Assembly (NCBI GenBank): GCA_903886985.1
Contig: CAISOI010000826.1
Location: forward strand, 1-10,915
Direction of reading: 5' to 3'
Origin: an uncultured Chthonomonas sp.
GTDB lineage: Bacteria > Armatimonadota > Chthonomonadetes > Chthonomonadales > CAJBBX01
Length of the DNA stretch: 10,915 nt
Shown: positions 1-6,939 of the stretch, piece by piece
How positions within the stretch are numbered: the first letter of the stretch is position 1
Layout of the letters: every line of letters starts with the position of its first letter
Translations under genes and position numbers: made by a program
The notes under the pieces: generated by a model
The model's input: the letters and a program-made list of their open reading frames with translations, nothing else
What the model was told of the DNA's origin: nothing
Database searches by the model: none

Positions 1-153
1 AATGGATCAACTGAAATTGCTAAATTGATTATTGATTTAGCATCAAGAACTGTTGATGAAAATTTGTTTAATCTTAAGTTGAAGCCTATGGGCGAAAGAT
101 GCGTAATTCCAGAAATCCATCCCAAAATCAAAAAGAACAAATTGAATTGGTGA
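1..153 (+). CDS. Possible C-terminal tail of a LacI-type regulator (partial)
   Basis: Frame 1 is open from the left edge to a TGA at 151-153 (50 codons). The part up to about base 111 has the shape of the last helix and strand of a LacI/GalR ligand-binding domain: EIAKLIIDLASRT, then a spacer, then LKLKPMGERCVIP, comparable to the family's terminal helix followed by a strand and an R-x-S/C ending. It lies opposite the leftward membrane-protein frame, and both cannot be original coding over 85-153. The first 80 bases are about 25% GC, far below the rest. I suspect a real regulator end that was joined to unrelated sequence near base 85 and now reads on to a chance stop. A chance open frame is also possible. 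Confidence 0.3.
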   Translation, partial: NGSTEIAKLIIDLASRTVDENLFNLKLKPMGERCVIPEIHPKIKKNKLNW

Positions 154-503
154 CCTAGTTGAGGATCAGTTGTGAAGAGGTTGCGCTGAAAAAATCCGCC
201 TTCCGCAGCCTGCTTCATCCAGGATAAGTAGACACAGTGGTCTGTCGCGTTGAAAGTAAAACCGGAAAACCAACCTAAACTGGGACGGGCGCCCCGGTCG
301 ATAACTCCAAAAAGATAGGGGATGAGGGTAATCGCCATAACCAACAGTGCCAACAAAATGGCATTTCTGCGATCATGATGTTCCAGAGTTGGTGCACTGT
401 CGAGGCCAATTGCGGCAGAATCGACCTCTTTGGGATGGACGTCTATCGGATTGACTCCGCCGCTGCATTCGCTTTCTTCGTGAGGACAGCGACCATAATG
501 CAT
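1..503 (-). CDS. Multi-pass membrane protein, N-terminal part (runs off left edge)
   Basis: An open frame on the minus strand runs from an ATG at 503 to the window edge (about 167 codons) with no stop. After a polar head of about 45 residues there is a membrane segment (about 48-67), then a loop reading DHCVYLSWMKQAA and RNLFTTDPQ, then a second hydrophobic stretch (about 120-135). I recall this loop pattern (D-x-C-V-Y-L-S-W-M, FTT-[DE]-P-Q) from large uncharacterised membrane proteins of Armatimonadota that resemble glycosyltransferase-39 or polymer-synthesis proteins; that assignment is from memory and weak. The start overlaps the 3' end of the CoA-binding gene by 61 bases and has no clear ribosome site, so translation may be coupled, or the true start may lie further in. 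Similarity to the pattern stops near base 87, where composition becomes AT-rich, so the gene may be truncated there. Confidence 0.65.
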   Translation of the reverse strand, partial: MHYGRCPHEESECSGGVNPIDVHPKEVDSAAIGLDSAPTLEHHDRRNAILLALLVMAITLIPYLFGVIDRGARPSLGWFSGFTFNATDHCVYLSWMKQAAEGGFFQRNLFTTDPQLGHQFNLFFLILGWISGITHLSPIGFNLRLNKFSSTVLDAKSIINLAISVDP

Positions 504-865
504 GGTCCGCTGTGGACAACATATATTCCAGAAGCCTCCGCTTCCATTACCGCCGTCTCACCTTCGGAACCCGGCTGCATCCATACATAAGGAATACTCA
601 GGGCACCAGCATGACGCATAACTTCAAGCGTAACGTTAGGAGGGACTACCGTTACCACACATCCAATCTTTTCTGGTACAGCCTCCAAGGTAGGATAAAC
701 CTTGTTGCCATCTATCTCATCGGCATTTGGATTGACAGGATAAACCGTATAACCTGCGGCTAAAAGTGCTTTGTAAACTTTATAACCATACTTCTCGATG
801 TTTCGAGACGCGCCTACTACTGCAAACACGCGCTGCCCGAGAATCAACGGTATGATGCTGTGCAT
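443..865 (-). CDS. CoA-binding domain protein (CoA_binding_2, YccU-like)
   Basis: This 140-residue protein is the usual length for the small stand-alone CoA-binding family with a Rossmann fold. The nucleotide-binding strand and loop are RVFAVVGAS (12-20), followed by KYGYKV, YPVNP (42-46), the second-half strand VVTVVPP, WMQPG (95-99), and the closing GPCIM with Cys122. The role is probably binding CoA or a CoA thioester in the cytoplasm; no reaction is established for the family. The frame is open up to 964, but the start is set at 865: a GGAGGTC ribosome site lies at 871-877, and a strong promoter at 891-919 would make transcripts that begin inside the longer frame. The downstream membrane-protein frame overlaps its last 61 bases. 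Confidence 0.9.
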   Translation of the reverse strand: MHSIIPLILGQRVFAVVGASRNIEKYGYKVYKALLAAGYTVYPVNPNADEIDGNKVYPTLEAVPEKIGCVVTVVPPNVTLEVMRHAGALSIPYVWMQPGSEGETAVMEAEASGIYVVHSGPCIMVAVLTKKANAAAESIR

Positions 866-870
866 TCTTT

Positions 871-877
871 GACCTCC
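871..877 (-). promoter_or_regulatory. Ribosome binding site deciding the CoA-binding start
   Basis: GGAGGTC on the minus strand lies 5 bases upstream of the ATG at 865. The upstream in-frame starts have no such site. Confidence 0.75.
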
Positions 878-890
878 ATTAGTCTGATTC

Positions 891-919
891 ATCATAACCC
901 CCACTGAACCAAGTGTCAA
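891..919 (-). promoter_or_regulatory. Sigma-70 type promoter for the CoA-binding gene
   Basis: On the minus strand TTGACA (919-914) and TATGAT (896-891) are separated by exactly 17 bases, matching consensus at 11 of 12 positions. Transcription would start near 884, giving a leader of about 20 bases that contains the GGAGGTC site before the ATG at 865. This decides the start codon. Confidence 0.8.
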
Positions 920-1154
920 CACTTTATGGGAGTAACTGCCTCGAAAAGTACGATCAAAATCCAAATCTTGACAATTGACTTGATCCTATAGTTAAAGGAA
1001 GGATGGAACATTAATGACACAGCCAAAGTCGAACCAATTATTAAATCGCTTTAAGGTCTGTGGAAACTTACAAACTGTCTAATGATATTAGAAAACATGC
1101 GGTCCTTGAGAGTCTGCTTGCTTAAAACTACTTAAAAAATCGCTCCGAAAGTGC
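920..1154. other. Intergenic stretch between divergent promoters
   Basis: The two genes are divergent, with promoters at 891-919 (leftward) and 1155-1183 (rightward). Between them I see AT-rich sequence with a tandem TTGAC motif (968-981) and no recognisable gene. A 22-codon frame at 1014-1082 lacks a well placed ribosome site and has no recognisable product. Confidence 0.5.
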
Positions 1155-1183
1155 TTGACAACAAAGTTAAAGAATGTTAAGAT
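1155..1183 (+). promoter_or_regulatory. Sigma-70 type promoter for the small membrane protein
   Basis: TTGACA (1155-1160) and TAAGAT (1178-1183) are spaced by 17 bases. The predicted start near 1190 gives a leader of about 68 bases before the ATG at 1258. Because I see no terminator or clear promoter between 1512 and the pre-pilin, the transcript may continue into it. Confidence 0.75.
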
Positions 1184-1257
1184 TGCAGTGAGAAGTATAC
1201 ATTCATCTTATTGTCTGTGTATTAAGCTTGCATGTTACTACGGAGGTTACGCTGTCA

Positions 1258-1512
1258 ATGAAGCAAAATGTTAGCCCTGCGGTCATGGCTGCAATCATAG
1301 TTGTTGTTGTTGTTGTGGTAGGTTTCGTTGGTTATAAGCTCTTCTTATCTGGACCGGCAAAAGCGACCGATGATCCTGCGATGAAAGCCAAGTACGACCA
1401 GATGACCAAGGGAGGCGGTAGTCCTCCTTCTAAAGATGACATGGCTAAGAATAAGCCAGCAAACGTTGGACGTGGATACCCTGGTCGTCCAGGTGGTTCT
1501 CCAACTCCGTAA
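1258..1512 (+). CDS. Small single-pass membrane protein with a Gly/Pro-rich tail
   Basis: This 84-residue protein has a short N-terminus (MKQNVSPAVMA), one strongly hydrophobic segment (about 10-30) with a run of seven valines, then a polar tail ending in GYPGRPGGSPTP. The topology suggests a membrane anchor with an exposed low-complexity tail. I know similar small proteins only as hypothetical proteins in Armatimonadota, so function is unknown. The ATG at 1258 is preferred over an upstream TTG at 1228 because GGAGG at 1242-1246 lies downstream of that TTG; its 11-base spacing to the ATG is rather long, and a CTG at 1252 would be better spaced. It sits directly upstream of the pre-pilin, with which it may be co-transcribed. 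Five perfect GTT repeats (1300-1314) encode most of the valine run. Confidence 0.75.
   Translation: MKQNVSPAVMAAIIVVVVVVVGFVGYKLFLSGPAKATDDPAMKAKYDQMTKGGGSPPSKDDMAKNKPANVGRGYPGRPGGSPTP
1300..1314 (+). repeat. GTT microsatellite, five units, in frame
   Basis: Five consecutive GTT codons, followed by GTG and GTA, encode the seven-valine core of the membrane segment. Slippage would add or remove whole valines without shifting the frame. Confidence 0.85.
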
Positions 1513-1660
1513 TTTTTAACTTGGTCACACATTTGGTGATCATCTGATTTACAGGGAAAATCGCCGATTGGACCTGTATTCCGACACAAAGGCGTGCTCC
1601 GGTGAAGTCGGGCCCCAATAGATGGACTCGTTCACTTTGGGTAGGTTGCAATTTTAAAAG

Positions 1661-1709
1661 AGTCTTTGGAATTTCAGTATTCGGGTAAGTGATTGAAAGA
1701 CCAAAGACT
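1661..1709 (+). promoter_or_regulatory. Leader stem-loop upstream of the pre-pilin
   Basis: AGTCTTTGG (1661-1669) pairs perfectly with CCAAAGACT (1701-1709). Inside it, after a 2x2 internal loop, TTTCA (1672-1676) pairs with TGAAA (1694-1698), giving 14 pairs around a 17-base loop. No U-tract follows, so it is not a typical terminator. It ends 17 bases before the AAAGGAG ribosome site (1724-1730). A role in mRNA stability or translation control is inference. Confidence 0.5.
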
Positions 1710-1735
1710 GATCTGTTGTGTTCAAAGGAGACAGA

Positions 1736-2578
1736 ATGATGGATCGTATTAGAAATTCACGAGGATTTACTCTTATCGAGTTGCTCGTGGTAATCGCAAT
1801 CATTGCGATTTTGGCCGCTATTTTATTCCCTGTATTTGCCCAAGCTCGAGAAGCTGCAAGAACTTCAAGTTGCTCAAGCAACGAAAAGCAGATCGCTCTT
1901 GGAATGATGATGTATGTCCAAGACTTCGACGAAAAATTGCCACAGTGGGAGTATGATCTCTCCGCCGGCGACCCAACCATTGGTAAAGTTGACCCTAGTG
2001 GTGGAGTTTATCAAGAGTATCACAAGGGATGGGACGAAGTTTGTCAGCCATACATCAAGAACAAACAAATCCTCATCTGCCTGTCTGCAAATGGTCCTGG
2101 CAACGATTACAACGACAAGACCAAGCACGATGACGGTTGGACAGGTTCCATGAACTATGCTACTAACTGCGAAATCGTAGGTCGTGGCTGGAATGCATGG
2201 CAGAACCCGGCAAAACTTGCGGCAATCAACTTCCCATCCAACACGATTCTTGTCGTGGAAGCTGGCACCCAAACCTCTGAAGGCGCTTGTATGGGTCTTA
2301 ACGGCGACGAGTGGGGCTGGATGAACGACCACAAGCAGAACCTTTATTATGAAGGCGCAACCGGCAACAAAGTTCCACCGCTACGACGACACAAAGATGG
2401 TGCAAACTATGCATTCGTCGACGGTCACGTCAAGTTCTTCAACGGCGGACAGATGGGCTACCAAACGGGTGGTACTGGCAACAATGGTTATCCTGGAGAC
2501 GCAGTCATGGATACCAAGATGAACAAATTGATGCCACAGCCTCCAACGGGCGCTGGTCCTAGCTACTGGCCAAACTAA
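1736..2578 (+). CDS. Type IV pilin-like (pre-pilin) protein with H-x9-DG motif
   Basis: This 280-residue protein carries a class III signal: after a basic leader, cleavage would fall between G10 and F11 of RGFTLIELLVVIAI, with Glu15 at mature position +5 as needed for assembly and N-methylation by a PilD-type peptidase. The hydrophobic helix (11-33) continues into FPVFAQAREAAR. The C-terminal part has the H-x9-DG signature (His219, Asp229-Gly230, in RHKDGANYAFVDGH), placing it with DUF1559-type pseudopilins that are highly expanded in Armatimonadota and Planctomycetota. The mature protein probably sits in the inner membrane or a pilus-like fibre; which system assembles it is not shown here. 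AAAGGAG (1724-1730) lies 5 bases before the ATG at 1736 and also suits the adjacent ATG at 1739. A strong terminator follows. Confidence 0.92.
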   Translation: MMDRIRNSRGFTLIELLVVIAIIAILAAILFPVFAQAREAARTSSCSSNEKQIALGMMMYVQDFDEKLPQWEYDLSAGDPTIGKVDPSGGVYQEYHKGWDEVCQPYIKNKQILICLSANGPGNDYNDKTKHDDGWTGSMNYATNCEIVGRGWNAWQNPAKLAAINFPSNTILVVEAGTQTSEGACMGLNGDEWGWMNDHKQNLYYEGATGNKVPPLRRHKDGANYAFVDGHVKFFNGGQMGYQTGGTGNNGYPGDAVMDTKMNKLMPQPPTGAGPSYWPN

Positions 2579-2600
2579 GCTAATCTCTTAGCATTCATTA

Positions 2601-2652
2601 CCTGCTGTCCTCAGATTGTACTTACCACTGAGGACGGCAGGTTTTGTTTTTT
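2601..2652 (+). terminator. Rho-independent terminator after the pre-pilin
   Basis: CCTGCTGTCCTCAG (2601-2614) pairs with CTGAGGACGGCAGG (2628-2641) along 14 bases with one U-G pair and a 13-base loop. TTTTGTTTTTT (2642-2652) follows. This closes the pre-pilin transcript and separates it from the TPR gene. Confidence 0.92.
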
Positions 2653-2763
2653 CTGCCGCTTAAACTTTCATTCACCGCAAACTTACCAACCGCTTTTTAT
2701 CTTCGTCGATACCGAATCGGGTATATTGGTCTTTATGCAGTCTTTAGTTACGACGATCCCGCA

Positions 2764-4128
2764 ATGACAATGAACTCTTCCAACAATCAAATCGCAAAGA
2801 TACTCCTCATTGGTATGACACTTTTAATTGGAGGGATTGGATTTCGCTTGGTTTACAAACCAAAGCCTGGAACAACCTTACCAACATCTGCAGATGCTGC
2901 CGCTGCCGCCAAACTGAAATTCACAATACTGGTCGCAAATATCAAAGCAAATCCGAAGGACCCGGCAACACATGTTGCACTCGGTGAATTTTTTGCAGCC
3001 GCAAAGGTTCCAAAAAAAGCTGCAATTGAATTTGGAATTGCTCTCAAGCTGTCTCCCAAAGATATTAAGATCAAGTTGCGTTTGGGTGATATGTTTCTGG
3101 CAGCCAAGGAGTTTGTGGGGGCGGAAACTGTTTATCATGAAATCTCCGTAAGTGATCCAAAGAACCTGGAAGCATGGCAGGGACTGACTGCGGTACTTGA
3201 TAAAGAAGGTCGCTATTATGAAGCCATGCATGTTGTCCGCAAAGCACTTGCTCTGGACCCCGATAATCCAAATACTCACCTTCTAATGGCCAAGTCCGCT
3301 TTGGAATATGCAGTACAATTTCCGAATCCTGAAAACCATGCCGGTGAGTTGGACTTTGCAAAAAATGAATTTGTTGGATTGGCAAAAGCACTGCCAGACA
3401 GCGCGGAAGTCCACTATCATTTGGGTCGAGCCTATGTAGGGTTGCACGATAAGAAGAATGGGGTTGCAGCCTTGTGGAAGGCGCATCAACTCCAACCGGG
3501 CAATCAAGAGATGGGGCAGATGCTTGTAATCGTCTTGCGGGCTATGAACGATATGCCGAATGCCTTGAAAGTTACAACGGAGCTCTTAAAAGTTGATCCG
3601 GACAATGCGCCTACAAATGATCTCTATGGTCAGACAATCCTTCAAACCAAAGACCCTGACAGAAACAAGAAGGCTGTGGAAGCATTCGCCCGTGCAGTGA
3701 AAAAATCACCAAAGAATCCTATTATGCTGCAGCATCTGGGAGACGCCTTGATTCTTGTAAATGACCTTCAGGGAGCAAGAACGACGTTTGAGAAAGCAGT
3801 TGCAGCTGACAACACAATGCCGTATTCCTATCAACGTCTGGCTATGGTCTACACAAGATTGGGTGACAGAGTTCAAGCCAAAAAGGCTTCCACTTTTGGC
3901 ACGAAGATGGAAGCCAACGATATGCTCTTGCGTAGGCTCCAGGATTTGAGCCAAAAACATCCAGAGGACATTAAGCTGCACACAGTTCTTGCAAAGAGAT
4001 ATCAAGACCTACGAAGACCTGGACCTGCTCGCGACGAGTATCTTGCCATCTTAAAATTGGATCCCAATAATAAGGATGTACCAACGGCAATCAAAAAAGC
4101 AGCGGCTGCATATCAACAAGGTCAGTAG
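2764..4128 (+). CDS. Membrane-anchored TPR-repeat protein
   Basis: This 454-residue protein has a short cytoplasmic N-terminus, one membrane segment (about 12-31, ILLIGMTLLIGGIGF) that could act as an uncleaved signal anchor, an Ala-rich linker (about 40-50), and then helical repeats filling the rest. TPR units of about 34 residues can be placed from about 66, 100, 134, 213, 247, 317, 351 and 401, with typical endings such as ALALDPDNPN and LKLDPNN. Such proteins are scaffolds for protein-protein contacts, here probably on the outer face of the inner membrane. The frame is open back to 2644, across the terminator tail, so the start must be later; ATG 2764 or ATG 2770 place the membrane segment properly, but neither has a good ribosome site. 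The CRTAC1 lipoprotein gene begins 42 bases downstream, indicating an operon and a likely shared function. Confidence 0.88.
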   Translation: MTMNSSNNQIAKILLIGMTLLIGGIGFRLVYKPKPGTTLPTSADAAAAAKLKFTILVANIKANPKDPATHVALGEFFAAAKVPKKAAIEFGIALKLSPKDIKIKLRLGDMFLAAKEFVGAETVYHEISVSDPKNLEAWQGLTAVLDKEGRYYEAMHVVRKALALDPDNPNTHLLMAKSALEYAVQFPNPENHAGELDFAKNEFVGLAKALPDSAEVHYHLGRAYVGLHDKKNGVAALWKAHQLQPGNQEMGQMLVIVLRAMNDMPNALKVTTELLKVDPDNAPTNDLYGQTILQTKDPDRNKKAVEAFARAVKKSPKNPIMLQHLGDALILVNDLQGARTTFEKAVAADNTMPYSYQRLAMVYTRLGDRVQAKKASTFGTKMEANDMLLRRLQDLSQKHPEDIKLHTVLAKRYQDLRRPGPARDEYLAILKLDPNNKDVPTAIKKAAAAYQQGQ

Positions 4129-4170
4129 TTCTTACTACACTAATTTTGATGTCAAGGATGACTCGCACGC

Positions 4171-5922
4171 ATGAGTATTAATGACGCTTTTACCAGACGA
4201 CTGCTACTAAAGCATACAGGAGTTGCATTAGGAATCACCGCTGCAACTGCTTCTGGCCTACTCACTGGCTGTGGTGGCAAAAAGAAGGACAGCGATGGTC
4301 CCAATACGTCTCCCACGTCGAATACTCCTCCAAAGTCGGCTTCAGAAGTCCAATTCAAAGACATAACCTTAGAAGCAGGACTCAATTTTCGGCAGCGCAA
4401 TGGCACGTGCGAAAGACGTTACTTCATTGAACAGGTTGCCTCAGGCGCGGTTATGTTCGATGCCAACGGCGATGGACATCTTGATATCTATTTCCCACAG
4501 CCAAAGCCCATAGGTACTTGCAAATCGCAATATAAAGAGCCCTTACACCAACGGCTCTACATCAACGATGGCAAAGGTAATTTCACCCTCAAGCCAGACG
4601 CTTTTGGCAAATCTGAATCCGACTACGGAATATCCGCCGCCGTAGGAGATTACGATAACGACGGCAAGCCGGACCTCTATGTCTGTTGCTATGGCAAGAA
4701 CAAACTGTATAAGAACAGAGGTGATGGCACTTTTGAGGACGTCACCGAAAAGTCTGGTCTCGGATTGACTGGATTTTCTACCGGTGCGGTCTGGTTCGAT
4801 TATAACAACGATGGTCTTCTAGACCTCTTTGTAACTCGCTACTGCGAATGGTCCGTAGACGCAGATCGCGACTGCCTCGGCAAAGATGGAAAGCCAGACG
4901 TCTGCTCCCCAATGTTCTACAAACCCGCGACTAATGTGCTGTTCCGAAATAATGGGGACGGCACATTCACCAACGTGACGGAGTCGTCGGGTGTAGGCAA
5001 GGTTGCACAACGAAGCCTGGGTGCCGCGGCTGCCGACTTCCACGGAGACGGTCGTCTCGATCTCTTTGTTGCCAACGACATGGGACCTAACTTCCTGCTG
5101 CGCAATGTAGGTGGTGGTAAATTTGAAGATGTGGGACCAGAAGAAGGCGTCTCCTATGGCAAAATGAACAACCACGCCCTCGCCAACATGGGCGTTGCCG
5201 TCGGAGATTTCAATGACGATGGACACCTTGATGTATTGGTGACTACGTTCAGCGGCGAACCCTATACCCTGTACAAGAATGAGGGCGGAAAGTACTTTAC
5301 AGACGTTTCTCAAGATGTGGGCGTCGCAGAACCAACCATTCCCTATCTTGGTTTTGGATGTTCATTCCTCGATACTCGTAACAATGGCAGATTAGATCTC
5401 ATTTTTGCCAATGGTCACGTCAACCCTTATATTCACGATCAAGATCCTCAGTTCACCTATAAACAGCGCAACCAATTGTTGTTGATGGATGATAAGGGTA
5501 ACTACGTGGAAGCGGTGGACGCATTACCAAAGGATGACGTGCGTATTCATCGAGGTCTTTGCGTGGGAGACATCAATAATGACGGGAAAATGGATGTCCT
5601 GATTACTGCTTCAGATGACCGACCCACACTTCTGCTGAATCAATCTGCTACCGGAAACTGGGTGATGTTGCGACTTAAGGATAAACATAACTGCTGCACC
5701 CCGGTCGGAACGCGATGCACCGCCACAATCAATGGCAAAAAGAAGCTGAGAGTTCAGCTTGGTGGTGGAAGTTACGGAGGTGACAGCGATTCCCGAATTC
5801 ACTTCGGGCTGGGTACTGCAACAGAGATCGAGAAACTCGAGATCACTTGGCTCTCTGGGAAAAAACAGACTCTCGAACACGTGAAATCCAACCAAATTCA
5901 TGATATTACTGAGCCTGCTTAA
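4171..5922 (+). CDS. CRTAC1 family lipoprotein (FG-GAP/VCBS repeats, ASPIC/UnbV domain)
   Basis: This 583-residue protein begins with a Tat-like motif (TRRLLLK, Arg9-Arg10), a hydrophobic stretch and a lipobox L31-T32-G33-C34, so it is probably exported folded and lipidated at Cys34. A low-complexity linker leads to a beta-propeller with seven D-x-[DN]-x-[DN]-G-like calcium motifs starting near 97, 160, 210, 289, 346, 401 and 467; the sixth (DTRNNGRLD) has drifted. Cys235 and Cys245 lie in the insertion between blades that I associate with this family. The C-terminus (about 495-580) is an ASPIC/UnbV domain, with GGGSYGGDSDSRIHFGLG and then ITWLSGKKQTLEHV. The biochemical role is unknown; binding of ligands or partner proteins at the cell surface is inferred. 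An AAGGA site (4154-4158) is 12 bases from the ATG, longer than usual. Pairing with a TPR protein recurs in this family in my recollection. Confidence 0.92.
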   Translation: MSINDAFTRRLLLKHTGVALGITAATASGLLTGCGGKKKDSDGPNTSPTSNTPPKSASEVQFKDITLEAGLNFRQRNGTCERRYFIEQVASGAVMFDANGDGHLDIYFPQPKPIGTCKSQYKEPLHQRLYINDGKGNFTLKPDAFGKSESDYGISAAVGDYDNDGKPDLYVCCYGKNKLYKNRGDGTFEDVTEKSGLGLTGFSTGAVWFDYNNDGLLDLFVTRYCEWSVDADRDCLGKDGKPDVCSPMFYKPATNVLFRNNGDGTFTNVTESSGVGKVAQRSLGAAAADFHGDGRLDLFVANDMGPNFLLRNVGGGKFEDVGPEEGVSYGKMNNHALANMGVAVGDFNDDGHLDVLVTTFSGEPYTLYKNEGGKYFTDVSQDVGVAEPTIPYLGFGCSFLDTRNNGRLDLIFANGHVNPYIHDQDPQFTYKQRNQLLLMDDKGNYVEAVDALPKDDVRIHRGLCVGDINNDGKMDVLITASDDRPTLLLNQSATGNWVMLRLKDKHNCCTPVGTRCTATINGKKKLRVQLGGGSYGGDSDSRIHFGLGTATEIEKLEITWLSGKKQTLEHVKSNQIHDITEPA

Positions 5923-5989
5923 TAACCTCGAAACTTGACGTTTACTCTCCATTTATTGAGCATAGTGGATTCAATTCTCTTTGTGGAAT

Positions 5990-6018
5990 TTGACTTGTCG
6001 GTTGGTTCGCTGTACAAT
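5990..6018 (+). promoter_or_regulatory. Sigma-70 type promoter for the Uma2 gene
   Basis: TTGACT (5990-5995) and TACAAT (6013-6018) are spaced by 17 bases. Transcription would start near 6025, leaving about 35 bases of leader before the ATG at 6060 and only about 8 before the alternative ATG at 6033. This supports the later start and an independent transcript. Confidence 0.75.
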
Positions 6019-6059
6019 TAGCCATCTACCAGATGCTAGTTAAAACCGGAGTATGCACT

Positions 6060-6617
6060 ATGCCAACCCTCATCCGAGCGACAATTGACGATCTCTATAA
6101 TGTTCCAAACCACAGCAAGGCTGAATTGGTGAATGGAGAATTATTGCAAATGAGTCCTTCAGGTTATCTGCCTGGCAATGCAGCGCATATTATATCCTCA
6201 TTCTTATTTCTCTATAGGATGGATAAAGGAGGAGGTCATTCCTTTGGAGACAATGTGGGGTTTCTCGTAGAACTGCCAAACAGACAGTCGTTTAGCCCTG
6301 ATGCCGGATGGTTTACCGGACCAATCCCTGACAATAACATGAAGTTCATAAATGGTGCTCCCGATTTTGCCGTCGAAGTTCGAAGTGAGGGAGACTATGG
6401 TCCAGCCGCTGAAACAGCAATTACCAGGAAGATCGAAGACTATTTTGTTGCAGGAACACTCATTGTGTGGGATGTCGATCTTTTGAGCGAGAAGGTTATC
6501 AAGAAGTTTTCAACAGATAATCCTACTGAGCCGGTGGTTTTCAAACGCGGTGAAATTGCCGATGCCGAACCTGCCGTGCCAGGTTGGACAATTGAAGTTG
6601 ACGTCCTGTTTAAGTAG
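6060..6617 (+). CDS. Uma2 family (DUF820) PD-(D/E)xK nuclease-like protein
   Basis: This 185-residue protein has the usual length and order of the Uma2 family: ELVNGELLQMSPSG near the N-terminus, SPDAGWF with Asp81, GAPDFAVEVRS with Asp102 and Glu106, then RKIEDYFVAGTLIVWDVD with Lys124. Together these are the acidic and lysine positions expected of a PD-(D/E)xK restriction-type fold, so the active site looks intact. Family members are abundant and multicopy in cyanobacteria, Chloroflexi and Armatimonadota, and their targets are unknown. CGGAG (6047-6051), 8 bases before ATG 6060, decides the start over the in-frame ATG at 6033. The gene has its own promoter and no evident partner, consistent with a solitary cassette. 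Confidence 0.9.
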   Translation: MPTLIRATIDDLYNVPNHSKAELVNGELLQMSPSGYLPGNAAHIISSFLFLYRMDKGGGHSFGDNVGFLVELPNRQSFSPDAGWFTGPIPDNNMKFINGAPDFAVEVRSEGDYGPAAETAITRKIEDYFVAGTLIVWDVDLLSEKVIKKFSTDNPTEPVVFKRGEIADAEPAVPGWTIEVDVLFK

Positions 6618-6857
6618 TTGTTTCTCTGCACTGGTGCAGTGCAATAAGAAGGGAGCTTAAAGACGTTTTCTCGTGTTTGGATTTACAACATCGTCCTAGC
6701 TCTTAAGGGACAAGACAACTTATCGAACTTCCATCGTATTTGTCTGTATTAGCCGACCCCCTAACCGTAATGACCGAGTGCCAAAAGAGCAGAAGTCCCT
6801 CCCGCATAGACCCAGTCAACACGAATATGCCCTATTTATAGAGACAACGCTATAATC

Positions 6858-6884
6858 TGTCATGCCCTCGAAGGCGGGAATCCA
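6858..6884. repeat. REP-like degenerate palindrome
   Basis: The stretch begins TGTCATGCCC and ends GGCGGGAATCCA, a mutated version of the widespread bacterial dyad of the type GTCATTCCCGC...GCGGGAATCC. The two arms are imperfect here. Assignment rests on resemblance to that pattern and on the related unit 55 bases further on. Confidence 0.45.
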
Positions 6885-6939
6885 CAAAAAACCTTCCATC
6901 CAGAAATAAGTCCCCGTTCACTTACACAACCTATCAATC

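Noticed and set aside
375..763. Two rightward frames opposite the CoA-binding gene
   Set aside because: They are antisense to a well supported gene with its own promoter and ribosome site, and have no domain character.
968..973. TTGACA as the -35 of a further rightward promoter
   Set aside because: The nearest -10-like hexamer (TATAGT) is only 13 bases away and no gene follows within range.
1014..1082. 22-codon ATG frame between the divergent promoters
   Set aside because: The purine-rich stretch before it is about 10 bases from the ATG, there is no promoter at a suitable distance, and the peptide has no recognisable character.
6627..6643. TGCACT-GGTGC-AGTGCA hairpin after Uma2 as a terminator
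   Set aside because: The stem has only six pairs and no T-tract follows.
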